Program-made: the position numbers and the translations under genes
In this document: one piece after another, positions 1 through 7,663 of the stretch
Position numbering within the stretch: the stretch's first letter is position 1
Layout of the letters: the number at the start of each line of letters is the position of its first letter
The notes under the pieces: generated by a model
Told to the model about the DNA's origin: nothing
What the model saw: the letters and a program-made list of their open reading frames with translations, nothing else
The model's database searches: none
NCBI RefSeq assembly: GCF_019801465.1
Contig: NZ_JAHVJA010000003.1
Span: 248,001-312,000 of the forward strand
DNA from: Leisingera daeponensis
GTDB taxonomy: Bacteria; Pseudomonadota; Alphaproteobacteria; Rhodobacterales; Rhodobacteraceae
DNA length: 64,000 bases
Reading direction: 5' to 3'

Positions 1-642
1 GATCACGAAATCCAGTTCCTCGCCGATCAGGGTCAGGAAGTCCGCGCGGTGGCGCTCGACGCAAAACGGGTCGGAGATCGAGATGCCGACCCGTCCGCCG
101 CCCTCGCGGCAGTCGCGGGCGGCCTCGAGAAAGGCGGTTTTGCCCTTGTCCTTGTCGAACAGGTAGCCCTCCAGGAACATAATCTGCGCATTGCCGGCAA
201 CGTCCTGCGGCACGTCGTCAGAGTTCAGCTCGGACGAAATGCCCAGGTAGGTATTCATCGAGCGTTCACCGTCCGGGGAGACAAAAATCATCGACCGTGA
301 GGTCGGAAGTTCGCCATCCGCAACCGGAGGGTTCACGAAGCCGACGCCCTCGTTGTTCATTGCATCAGCATAGAATTTCCCCAGGGCATCGTCACGGACC
401 CTGCCGATGAAGGCGGCTTCCAGCCCCAGCGCGCCGGCGCCGGCGATGGTGTTGGCCACCGAGCCGCCCGGTGTGAGCACCCGATTGCCCATCGCGGCAT
501 AAAGATCCTCGCAGCGGTCGCGTTCGATCAGCTGCATAATGCCTTTTTCGATGCCCTGCTCGGCCAGGAAACTGTCTTCGCATTGCGCGATCACATCGAC
601 GACGGCATTGCCGATGCCGACAAGCTGATAGGTTTTGGTCAT
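1..642 (-). CDS. Adenosine kinase / PfkB-family sugar kinase, C-terminus cut by window edge
   Basis: Only the first 214 codons are present; the reading frame stays open to base 1. The product begins MTKTYQLVGIGNAVVD, typical of adenosine kinase-like PfkB proteins, with the substrate-side GGSVANT motif near residues 59-65 and the glycine-rich region after it. PfkB kinases of this type phosphorylate adenosine or a related nucleoside with ATP. The diagnostic C-terminal DTxGAGD anion-hole motif would lie outside the window, so the exact substrate is not proven. It lies 60 bases downstream of nth on the same strand and may be cotranscribed with it. The start ATG at 642 is preceded by a GGAGG-like sequence. 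Confidence 0.85.
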   Translation of the reverse strand, partial: MTKTYQLVGIGNAVVDVIAQCEDSFLAEQGIEKGIMQLIERDRCEDLYAAMGNRVLTPGGSVANTIAGAGALGLEAAFIGRVRDDALGKFYADAMNNEGVGFVNPPVADGELPTSRSMIFVSPDGERSMNTYLGISSELNSDDVPQDVAGNAQIMFLEGYLFDKDKGKTAFLEAARDCREGGGRVGISISDPFCVERHRADFLTLIGEELDFVI

Positions 643-702
643 AGTCCCTCCTCGGGGATATCCGGAGCGGCTTTGTTCTGGCGAATAAGCCGCGCCAAAG
701 AT

Positions 703-1347
703 TTACAGGTTCTTATCCTCAAACATGCAGAGGTCACGGATCAGGCAGCTGCCGCACATCGGTTTGCGTGCCTTGCAGTGGTAGCGCCCGTGCAGGATCA
801 GCCAATGATGGGCGTGCTGCTGGAAATCCGCCGGGATATTGTCCTCGATCGCGCGTTCCACAGCGTCCACGTCCTTGCCCGGCGCGATGCCGGAACGGTT
901 TCCGACCCGGAAGATGTGGGTGTCCACCGCCTGGGCCGGCTGTTTCCACCACATGTTCAGCACCACGTTTGCAGTCTTGCGGCCCACGCCCGGCAAGGAC
1001 TGCAGTGCAGCGCGGGAGTTCGGGACCTCGCCGCCGTACTCCTCGACCAGAATTTTTGACAGCTTGATCACGTTCTTGGCCTTGTTGCGGTAAAGGCCGA
1101 TTGTTTTGATATGCTCGATCAGGCGCTCTTCGCCCAAGTCCAGCATTTTTTGCGGAGTGTCAGCGATCTTGAACAGCTCACGCGTGGCTTTGTTCACACC
1201 GGCATCGGTCGCCTGCGCCGAGAGCGCGACGGCGACCACCAGCGTGTAGGCGTTGACATGTTCCAGTTCGCCCTTGGGTTCGGGTTCGGCTGCCTGAAAC
1301 CTCGTGAAGATTTCGCGGAGCGTATGATAATCGAGTTGCTTTGCCAT
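703..1347 (-). CDS. nth: Endonuclease III, DNA glycosylase/AP lyase
   Basis: This 214-residue protein removes oxidised pyrimidines from DNA and nicks the abasic site in base excision repair. The helix-hairpin-helix LPGVGRKTA spans about residues 118-126 and contains the catalytic lysine K124. The catalytic aspartate is D142 in VDTHIF. Four cysteines at 191, 198, 201 and 207 (spacing x6, x2, x5) form the usual 4Fe-4S loop. Length matches E. coli Nth (211). The open frame runs further upstream, but homology begins at the ATG at 1347, so that start was chosen. It is divergent from the Ada-like gene across about 160 bases. Confidence 0.96.
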   Translation of the reverse strand: MAKQLDYHTLREIFTRFQAAEPEPKGELEHVNAYTLVVAVALSAQATDAGVNKATRELFKIADTPQKMLDLGEERLIEHIKTIGLYRNKAKNVIKLSKILVEEYGGEVPNSRAALQSLPGVGRKTANVVLNMWWKQPAQAVDTHIFRVGNRSGIAPGKDVDAVERAIEDNIPADFQQHAHHWLILHGRYHCKARKPMCGSCLIRDLCMFEDKNL

Positions 1348-1506
1348 CGCGCGCCATATGTACAGAGCGGCTCTCAAAGAGCAATTGAAATTGCATCCAT
1401 CCGCGGCGCTGGCCCGTTCCGCTAACGCCAAAACCGCAAGTTCCGGGTCGCTTGCCGGGAAGGGACGGGGTAGGTTGAAGCCGCAAGCACGGAACAGGCT
1501 GGACCG

Positions 1507-2376
1507 ATGAACATCGAAGCGCGGGAAAATACCTACCACTACGGCGTCATGCGGCGCGCGATCGAACTGATCGACGATGGCGGCGAGAACCTTGCGCTGG
1601 AGCAGCTGGCCGCCCGGATGGACATGAGCGCGGCGCATTTCCAGCGGTTGTTCTCGGCCTGGGTAGGGGTGTCTCCCAAACGCTATCAGCAGTATCTTCG
1701 GCTTGGCCATGCCAAGGCACTGCTGCGCGACCGGTTCACCACGCTGGAGGCCTCTCACGCGGTGGGGCTGTCCGGCTCCGGGCGGCTGCACGACCTGTTC
1801 CTGCGCTGGGAAGCGATGAGTCCCGGTGAATATGCCCGCAAGGGGCACGGCTTGCGGATCTTCTGGGGCTGGTTTGACAGCCCGTTCGGACTGGCGCTGG
1901 CGATGGGAACCGAGAAGGGCATCTGCGGGCTGGCTTTCGCCGCCGAGACAGGGGCGGAACCGGCCATGGCTGATATGCGTGCCCGCTGGCCGCAGGCGGC
2001 ATTTGTTGAGGACCCTGTGTTTCTGCGGCCGCTGGTGGAGGCGGTGTTTGCCCAGAAAGGCGAGACAACGCTGCACATGATCGGCGCTCCATTGCAGATC
2101 AAGGTCTGGGAGGCGCTGCTGCGTATCCCCTCAGGTCATGTCACCACCTATTCTGAGCTTGCCCGTGCCATCGGTGCGCCCAAGGCGGTGCGTGCCGTCG
2201 GGACCGCAGTAGGACGCAACCCGGTGAGCTGGCTGATCCCTTGCCACCGGGCTTTGAGGAAATCCGGCGCGCTGGGCGGCTACCATTGGGGATTGCCGGT
2301 CAAACGCGCGATGCTCGCCTTTGAGGCCGCACGGGACGAAGAGGCTGCGGCAGAGGAGATACGCGCCGCCGGCTGA
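1507..2376 (+). CDS. Bifunctional AraC-type regulator / methylated-DNA-protein cysteine methyltransferase (Ada-like)
   Basis: The 289-residue protein has an AraC-type DNA-binding region (about residues 15-110) followed by an O6-alkylguanine-DNA methyltransferase domain (about 120-280). The methyl-accepting cysteine is C246 in the IPCHR motif, and the preceding RAVGxAVGRNP segment is typical. It would repair O6-methylguanine suicidally and may regulate alkylation-response genes. Unlike E. coli Ada it lacks the N-terminal zinc/Cys38 methylphosphotriester sensor domain: the AraC part starts almost at residue 1. How it would be converted into an activator is therefore unclear. The ATG at 1507 has only a weak ribosome binding site (GGAC). 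Confidence 0.9.
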   Translation: MNIEARENTYHYGVMRRAIELIDDGGENLALEQLAARMDMSAAHFQRLFSAWVGVSPKRYQQYLRLGHAKALLRDRFTTLEASHAVGLSGSGRLHDLFLRWEAMSPGEYARKGHGLRIFWGWFDSPFGLALAMGTEKGICGLAFAAETGAEPAMADMRARWPQAAFVEDPVFLRPLVEAVFAQKGETTLHMIGAPLQIKVWEALLRIPSGHVTTYSELARAIGAPKAVRAVGTAVGRNPVSWLIPCHRALRKSGALGGYHWGLPVKRAMLAFEAARDEEAAAEEIRAAG

Positions 2377-2542
2377 ACAGGCGCCGCAGCAGTCCGGGGC
2401 GGGCAGGCTTGACTGCCTGTTGAGCTTCGTGCCGCCTTCGCGCGTCCTCGCGCTCTATTTCATGCGGGGCGAGCGGGTGGCGCTGGCCTTCCCAACGGTC
2501 GAGGCCCAGCGTGATCAGGACGATCCAGTCATAGGTCAGCAT
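2300..2542 (-). CDS. Small basic hypothetical protein
   Basis: An 80-residue frame begins MLTYDWIVLITLGLD and then turns strongly arginine-rich. It is preceded by a good ribosome binding site (GGGAGAA, about 6 bases before the ATG at 2542), which is the main support for a real gene. It is divergent from the YafY-type regulator, with operator-like repeats between them, so it may be a target of that regulator. Its 3' end overlaps the 3' end of the Ada-like gene by 77 bases in antisense. The N-terminus could be a short hydrophobic anchor. I recognise no family, and the basic C-terminal part could be an antisense codon artefact. Confidence 0.5.
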   Translation of the reverse strand: MLTYDWIVLITLGLDRWEGQRHPLAPHEIEREDARRRHEAQQAVKPARPGLLRRLFSRRRVSPLPQPLRPVRPQRRASRV

Positions 2543-2584
2543 GAGTTTTCTCCCTTTTTCTTTAGACGAGAAAACCAGACCGCT

Positions 2585-2625
2585 GCTGACATGCTGTTGT
2601 CAGCGGCTTGTGCTATTGTGTCAGC
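2585..2625. promoter_or_regulatory. Inverted repeat, likely operator of the YafY-type regulator
   Basis: GCTGACA (2585-2591) and TGTCAGC (2598-2604) form a perfect 7-base inverted repeat with a 6-base spacer. A third half-site TGTCAGC lies at 2619-2625. The block sits between the divergent small gene and the regulator, 23 bases before the regulator start. Autoregulation is inferred. Confidence 0.5.
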
Positions 2626-2647
2626 AGACTGTCACTGGAAACTGTTC

Positions 2648-3337
2648 ATGCCCCGCACCGGCCGCCTGTTTGAAATCATCCAGATCTTGCGTTCTGCCCC
2701 CGCTCCGGTGAGGGCTGAGGATCTTGCCGAGAAGCTGGAGGTTTCCAAACGCACAATCTACCGCGACATCGCTTCGCTGCAGGCGATGCGCACTCCGGTC
2801 GAGGGGGAAGCGGGAATCGGCTATGTGCTGCGCAAGGGGTACGACTTGCCGCCGCTCAACTTTGACGAGGAGGAACTGGAGGCATTGCATGTCGGACTTG
2901 CGATGCTGATGCGGACCGGTGACGGCGCCTTGCAGAAAGCAGCAGCGCGGGTGAGCCGGAAGATCAAGGATGTGCATGCCACCGCAGATTGGCTGCAGGT
3001 AGCGCCTTGGGGAGCACCGCTGGATGATCCTGAACAGGGTTGCGTTTCCAAAGCCTTGCTGCGGCAAGCTGTTCGGGAAAGCCGGAAGCTGCACTTGACT
3101 TACTTCAGTCCGGAGAGCGGTGAGAGCTGCCGCACCTTACGGCCGCTGGCACTGATTTATCACATCGAATGCACCATGCTGGCGGCGTGGTGCGAACTGC
3201 GCGGGGGGTTCCGCCACTTCCGCACTGACCGGATGCTGTCAGCCAGTTTGCAAGAGGCGGATTTTGCGGCTGAAGCCGGAGCCTTGCGAAAGTTGTGGAT
3301 GGAGCAGGAAGGCTGGAACTTCGCATTCGCCCCATGA
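2648..3337 (+). CDS. YafY/DeoR-type HTH regulator with WYL-like domain
   Basis: This 229-residue protein starts MPRTGRLFEIIQIL, the usual beginning of YafY-family regulators. A winged helix at about residues 1-60 contains the recognition segment VSKRTIYRDIASLQ. The C-terminal half (about 130-215) resembles the WYL ligand-sensing domain, with AAWCELRGGFRHFRTDRM near its end. Such proteins are usually repressors or activators of neighbouring genes, often responding to a small ligand or nucleic acid. The open frame extends upstream to 2321, but that part is antisense to the small gene and lacks family similarity, so ATG 2648 is preferred. Target and ligand are unknown. Confidence 0.88.
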   Translation: MPRTGRLFEIIQILRSAPAPVRAEDLAEKLEVSKRTIYRDIASLQAMRTPVEGEAGIGYVLRKGYDLPPLNFDEEELEALHVGLAMLMRTGDGALQKAAARVSRKIKDVHATADWLQVAPWGAPLDDPEQGCVSKALLRQAVRESRKLHLTYFSPESGESCRTLRPLALIYHIECTMLAAWCELRGGFRHFRTDRMLSASLQEADFAAEAGALRKLWMEQEGWNFAFAP

Positions 3338-3396
3338 GGAACGGTGTTTATCGGAGCTGTGTGCGCGGTATTCCGCCGAAACGGAAATGCGTTGTC

Positions 3397-3425
3397 TTGA
3401 GAACACTGATCCGCAACACGATATT
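3397..3425 (+). promoter_or_regulatory. Sigma-70-like promoter for the OmpA-type lipoprotein
   Basis: TTGAGA (3397-3402) is separated by 17 bases from GATATT (3420-3425), 51 bases before the start codon. It matches 5 of 6 positions of the -35 consensus and 4 of 6 of the -10. Prediction only. Confidence 0.4.
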
Positions 3426-3476
3426 CGAGCGGAATGCCGGGTTATTCCCGGATCTGAGAAAACAGAAGGCTTTTTG

Positions 3477-4136
3477 ATGATGCAGATGAAACTCACCACG
3501 GCTGGTATTGTCGCCGCAACTTTGGCGCTTGGCGCCTGTACCGATCCTGCGACTGTAGGCACTCCCGGCAGCAATACGCAAAAGGGTGCGGTTCTGGGCG
3601 GCATTATCGGTGCGGGTGTCGGGGCTATCGCCAATGACTCGGATCGTGGCCTGGGTGCCGTCACCGGCGCGCTGGTTGGGGCGACTGCAGGCAGTGTGAT
3701 CGGTAACCAGCTGGATGCGCAGGAGCGCGAGCTGCGACAGAATCTGTCGAATGACGACATCACCATCGTGAATACCGGCGATCGTCTGATCCTGTCGTTC
3801 CCGAACGATCTGACCTTTGCTACTGACAGCGCGGCGATCTCGCCAGCAGTGCAGGGCGATTTGCGCCGCGTGGCCAACAGCCTGATCCGCTACCCCAACA
3901 GCACTATTCAGGTGATCGGCCATACCGATAGCGATGGTGATGCAGGCTACAATCAGGGTCTGTCCGAACGTCGCGCCAATGCCGTGGCCAGCCAGATCGC
4001 TGCGGGCGGTGTGCCTTACCACCGGATGCGGATTATCGGCCGCGGTGAAGAGCAGCCGGTGGCCTCGAACCTGACCGCTGAGGGCAAGGCCCGTAACCGC
4101 CGCGTTGAGGTGGTTGTGATCCCGCAGGCCGCCTGA
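3477..4136 (+). CDS. OmpA-family outer membrane lipoprotein with glycine-zipper region
   Basis: The 219-residue product has a lipoprotein signal ending in LALGA with the lipid-acceptor cysteine at residue 21. A glycine-rich zipper-like stretch follows (about 38-80, GGIIGAGVGAIA and related). An OmpA C-terminal peptidoglycan-binding domain spans about 110-215, with VIGHTDSDG and the LSERRANAV signature. It should sit in the outer membrane and bind peptidoglycan, as Pal/YiaD-type proteins do. Three in-frame ATGs (3477, 3480, 3486) are possible; AGAAGG at 3464-3469 favours 3477 or 3480. It is monocistronic: promoter upstream, strong terminator directly downstream. Confidence 0.9.
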   Translation: MMQMKLTTAGIVAATLALGACTDPATVGTPGSNTQKGAVLGGIIGAGVGAIANDSDRGLGAVTGALVGATAGSVIGNQLDAQERELRQNLSNDDITIVNTGDRLILSFPNDLTFATDSAAISPAVQGDLRRVANSLIRYPNSTIQVIGHTDSDGDAGYNQGLSERRANAVASQIAAGGVPYHRMRIIGRGEEQPVASNLTAEGKARNRRVEVVVIPQAA

Positions 4137-4161
4137 ATCTGAGCCTGACAGGAAAATAGTC

Positions 4162-4189
4162 AGCCCGCCCCGCTGGGGCGGGCTGTTTT
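4162..4189 (+). terminator. Rho-independent terminator of the lipoprotein gene
   Basis: A perfect 10-base stem, AGCCCGCCCC / GGGGCGGGCT, with a 3-base loop is followed by GTTTT. It starts 26 bases after the stop codon. Confidence 0.88.
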
Positions 4190-4310
4190 CATCCAAGGCA
4201 CGGCAGGTTTACGCAACGCTGCACATGGACTGCGCGGGCATGGCTGTTTCATGCTGGCGGCAGATTCCTGCATGATCGAGCGACACAAACGCGAATAAAA
4301 GGATCTCCAC

Positions 4311-4853
4311 ATGGCCGACCCTGTCCTGCTGACAATCTCCGGCTCGCTCCGCCGTGAGGCCACCAACCGCAAACTTCTGGCCGAGGCCGCGCGGGTGTTT
4401 GGTGCTGCCTCTGTCGTGGAAGGTGACCTGAACCTGCCGCTTTATGATGGTGATGCCGAAGCTGCAGAGGGCATTCCGGCTGCAGTGCAGGCGCTGGCGG
4501 ACCAGATCGCGGCAGCGGATGCGGTGGCAATCTCGACACCCGAATATAACAAGGGGCCCTCGGGTGTGCTGAAAAACGCGCTTGATTGGGTCAGCCGCAC
4601 AGAAGGGAACCCCTGGGCAGACAAGCCGGTGGCGGTGATGTCAGCGGCGGCGGGCCGTGCCGGCGGCGAGCGGGCGCAGATGATTCTGCGCGGTTTCCTC
4701 GTGCCCTTCCAGCCGCGGCTGATTACCGGGCCGGAAGTGCATCTAGCGGGATCCAGCAAGGAATTCAGTGCGGAAGGGCGGCTGACGAGTGAACAGTATG
4801 AAGCCACGCTGGCCAAGCTGATGCAGAAATTGCGTGCGGAGATGCTCCGCTAG
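4311..4853 (+). CDS. NADPH-dependent FMN reductase (flavodoxin-like quinone/azo/chromate reductase type)
   Basis: This 180-residue protein has the NADPH-dependent FMN reductase fold. ISGSLRREATNRKL near residues 9-22 binds the FMN phosphate, STPEYNKGPSGVLKNALDW (about 75-93) is the family signature, and AAAGRAGGERA follows. Family members reduce FMN, quinones or chromate; the natural substrate cannot be read from the sequence. AAGGA lies 7 bases before the ATG. It stands alone between the preceding terminator and the convergent FAD oxidoreductase gene. Confidence 0.88.
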   Translation: MADPVLLTISGSLRREATNRKLLAEAARVFGAASVVEGDLNLPLYDGDAEAAEGIPAAVQALADQIAAADAVAISTPEYNKGPSGVLKNALDWVSRTEGNPWADKPVAVMSAAAGRAGGERAQMILRGFLVPFQPRLITGPEVHLAGSSKEFSAEGRLTSEQYEATLAKLMQKLRAEMLR

Positions 4854-4990
4854 GCTCGCTGCACGGCAAGCCGCCGCTGCGCGGATTCGCACAGCCGGGC
4901 AGCCTGCAGAGGCCAGGATGTCTCATACTTCTGACGGAACCGCATGCGACGTGCGGCCCAAGTGCCGTCGAAGGATGGAAAGGGACGGCG

Positions 4991-6031
4991 TCAGAGGTTG
5001 TCTTCGACCCGGAAGCCTTCGGGAACGCGGTCTTTCCCCTCCAGCAGCAGGTCCGCCATTACTTGACCCGCTTTGGGAGCCATGCCGAAGCCGATTTTGA
5101 AACCGCCATTGGCAATGTAGTGGCCATCACGCCCCGGCCAAGCGCCGAGCACCGGGGCGCGGGACTTGGCGCGGGGACGCACGCCGGCCCAGCGTTCAAT
5201 CACCTCGGCTCCGTGCAGCACCGGCACCGCGGCGCGGGCGCGCTCGATCACGTCATCAAGCTTTTCATCGGTGGCCTTGCCGTCGTCGAACTCCCGTTCG
5301 CTGGTGGAGCCGATTGCCAAAGTTCCGTCCGCATGAGGAATGATATGGAGCCCGTCGGCGTAAAGCTGCGGCACCTCCCCCTCGTGGAAACGCAGCAGCG
5401 CGGCCTGGCCCTTGACCCCGCCGCCCACAGGTTTGCCGAAACTTTCGTTCAGCTCCAACAGGCCCGCATAGCCTTTGGCATGGACCACTTTGCCCTGATC
5501 CGGGGCTTCCGCCTGGACCTCCACACCCATCACGGCGAGCGCGGAAACCAAGGCAGCGCAGGCGCGGCGGGGATGCATGCGGGCGCTGAGGGTGTCGTGG
5601 ATGACATATCCGGTGGCGCTGGGCGGCACCCATGGTCCCAGGGACGCGGCCTCGCAGACGCGCCATTCAGCCTCGTCCTTCCAGAACTCGCGGGCGGTTA
5701 CTTCGCGCTGGCGGGCAAGCTCCAGCGTTCGCTCGTCATTTACCGGCTGCAGCCGCCCGGTGCGGCCGTAGCCGGCAGAGACACCGCCGGTGGCCTCAAC
5801 CTCCTCCCAGAAGCTTTCGGCCATGAGCAGGCTTTCCAGCTGGAACTGTTTTTTGGCGTTCCAGTTCTCCGGCACATGCGGGGCCAGGGCACCGACCAGG
5901 CCGCCGCTGGAGCCGGCACCTGCGCCGAACGGGTCCGCCACCTGAACATGCGCGCCGCGGCGGGCGCAGAGCCAGGCGATTGACAGACCGAATATGCCCG
6001 CCCCGCGCACCGTTACATCTGCCATTGCCAT
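4991..6031 (-). CDS. FAD-dependent oxidoreductase, probable MnmC(o)-type half
   Basis: A 346-residue DAO-family flavoprotein. The N-terminal dinucleotide motif GAGIFGLSIAWLCARRGA lies at about residues 11-28, SGGLVGALAPH at about 42-52, and the C-terminal FAD segment GGFKIGFGMAPKAGQ near 310-325. It is divergent, across 58 bases, from mnmD, the methyltransferase half of the bifunctional enzyme MnmC. That context, and the resemblance to the FAD domain of MnmC, suggest it oxidatively removes the carboxymethyl group from cmnm5(s2)U34 of tRNA so that MnmD can methylate it. A generic D-amino acid or glycine oxidase is the alternative. AGGA precedes the ATG at 6031 by 7 bases. Confidence 0.75.
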   Translation of the reverse strand: MAMADVTVRGAGIFGLSIAWLCARRGAHVQVADPFGAGAGSSGGLVGALAPHVPENWNAKKQFQLESLLMAESFWEEVEATGGVSAGYGRTGRLQPVNDERTLELARQREVTAREFWKDEAEWRVCEAASLGPWVPPSATGYVIHDTLSARMHPRRACAALVSALAVMGVEVQAEAPDQGKVVHAKGYAGLLELNESFGKPVGGGVKGQAALLRFHEGEVPQLYADGLHIIPHADGTLAIGSTSEREFDDGKATDEKLDDVIERARAAVPVLHGAEVIERWAGVRPRAKSRAPVLGAWPGRDGHYIANGGFKIGFGMAPKAGQVMADLLLEGKDRVPEGFRVEDNL

Positions 6032-6089
6032 TTGCTGATCCTTTCGCCAGTGTCGCGCCGTTCCAAGCTTTCACTTAGGGGATTATAGC

Positions 6090-6758
6090 ATGGCAGACCA
6101 GCAGGCCCGCCTCAGCTGGCGCGATGGCACCGTGCCGGTGTCGGATCAGTTCGACGATCCCTATTTCTCGATACAGGACGGGCTGGCCGAAACAGAGCAT
6201 GTGTTCCTGGCCGGCAACGATCTGCCAGCGCGGTTTGCAGCGGAATTTCGTGTCGCCGAGCTGGGCTTTGGCACCGGCCTCAATATGCTGGCGGCCTGGC
6301 GCGCGTGGGAGGCAGCGGGGCAGGAGGGGGCCCTGCGGTTCACCAGTTTCGAGGCTTTCCCGATGGCGCCCGCCGACATGGCCAGGGCGCTGGAGGCCTT
6401 TCCGGCGGTAGCCCCTTGGGCAGATCGGTTCCTGGCACAGTGGCAAGGCACAGGAGCATGTGATCTGGGCAGCCTGCAACTGGAGGTGATTGCAGGCGAC
6501 GCGCGGGTGTCGCTGCCAGAGTGGACAGGGCAGGCGGATGCCTGGTTTCTGGACGGGTTTTCACCGGCCAAGAACCCCGAACTGTGGGGGGAAGGGCTAA
6601 TGGCTGAAGTTGCTGCGCACACTGCGCCCGGCGGCTCGGCGGCAACCTACACCGCGGCGGGCTTTGTCCGCCGGGGATTGGAGGCGGCAGGATTTGAAGT
6701 GATCCGTATTCCCGGCTACGGGCGCAAACGGCACATGACAAAGGCGGTACTGACATGA
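6090..6758 (+). CDS. mnmD: tRNA 5-aminomethyl-2-thiouridine methyltransferase MnmD
   Basis: The 222-residue protein is a stand-alone version of the N-terminal methyltransferase domain of MnmC (DUF752). VAELGFGTGLNML (about 53-65) is the S-adenosylmethionine motif I. DAWFLDGFSPAKNPELW (about 149-165) is the highly conserved DUF752 signature, and the C-terminal GYGRKRHM is also typical. It methylates nm5(s2)U34 to mnm5(s2)U34 in the tRNA wobble position. AGGGGA lies 8 bases before the ATG. The next gene overlaps its stop by 4 bases (ATGA), so the two are translationally coupled although functionally unrelated as far as I can tell. Confidence 0.92.
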   Translation: MADQQARLSWRDGTVPVSDQFDDPYFSIQDGLAETEHVFLAGNDLPARFAAEFRVAELGFGTGLNMLAAWRAWEAAGQEGALRFTSFEAFPMAPADMARALEAFPAVAPWADRFLAQWQGTGACDLGSLQLEVIAGDARVSLPEWTGQADAWFLDGFSPAKNPELWGEGLMAEVAAHTAPGGSAATYTAAGFVRRGLEAAGFEVIRIPGYGRKRHMTKAVLT

Positions 6759-7663
6759 GCATGGTTCCACAGGAAAAAAGCCTGCCCCAGCCACGGGTGC
6801 AGCAGAACAATGTGCCGTTGGGCATCATGCTGATGATCGGTGCCACCATTGTTTTTGCTCTGCAGGACGGTATCTCGCGCCACCTGGCCGGCACCTATAA
6901 CACCTACATGGTCGTGATGGTGCGCTACTGGTTCTTTGCTGCCTTCGTTGTGTTTCTGGCTGCCCGTGCACAGGGCGGGATCAGGGAGGCCGCGCGCACT
7001 GATCAGCTGTGGCTGCAGATTTTCCGGGGGGTGCTGCTGGTCGGGGAAATCTGTGTTGCGGTTTACGGGTTCACCGTGCTGGGCCTGATCGAAAGCCAGG
7101 CGGTCTTTATCTGCTATCCGCTGCTGGTTGCGGCGTTGAGCGGCCCGGTTCTGGGCGAAAGCGTGGGCTGGCGGCGCTGGGCGGCAATCGGGGTTGGCCT
7201 GATCGGCGTGCTGATCATCCTGCAGCCGGGCATGGGCGTGTTCAACCCGGCAGCGGTAATCCCATTCATTTCCGCCCTGATGTTCGCGGTCTACGGTCTT
7301 GTGACCCGCTATGCCGCGCGCAAGGACAGCACGGCGACCAGCTTTTTCTGGACCGGGATCGCCGGCATGGTTTCCATGACTGCTGTCGGCATGTGGTATT
7401 GGGAGCCGATGAGCCGTGCCGACTGGATGTGGATGGCGCTCTTGTGTGTGACTGGCGTGACCGGCCATTGGCTGCTGATAAAGTGCTATGAGATGGCCGA
7501 GGCCAGCGCCGTGCAGCCCTTTGCCTACTTCCACCTGATCTGGGCGGCGATCCTTGGCATGGCAGTTTTTGGCGAAGTGATCCGCACCAACGTGGCCATT
7601 GGCGCGGGGATTATTATCGCTGCGGGGCTGTTCACCCTATGGCGCGAACGCGTGAAGGGTTGA
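6755..7663 (+). CDS. DMT-superfamily (EamA) inner membrane transporter
   Basis: A 302-residue protein with about ten hydrophobic segments in two EamA repeats (about residues 22-155 and 165-298). The RYWFFAAFVVFLAA segment near 50 and GLIESQAVFICYPLLVAALS near 112 are typical of first-repeat helices. Such proteins export amino acids, metabolites or drugs, and the substrate is not predictable. The start overlaps the mnmD stop by 4 bases. Its 3' end overlaps the convergent lytic transglycosylase gene by 27 bases. Confidence 0.88.
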   Translation: MSMVPQEKSLPQPRVQQNNVPLGIMLMIGATIVFALQDGISRHLAGTYNTYMVVMVRYWFFAAFVVFLAARAQGGIREAARTDQLWLQIFRGVLLVGEICVAVYGFTVLGLIESQAVFICYPLLVAALSGPVLGESVGWRRWAAIGVGLIGVLIILQPGMGVFNPAAVIPFISALMFAVYGLVTRYAARKDSTATSFFWTGIAGMVSMTAVGMWYWEPMSRADWMWMALLCVTGVTGHWLLIKCYEMAEASAVQPFAYFHLIWAAILGMAVFGEVIRTNVAIGAGIIIAAGLFTLWRERVKG

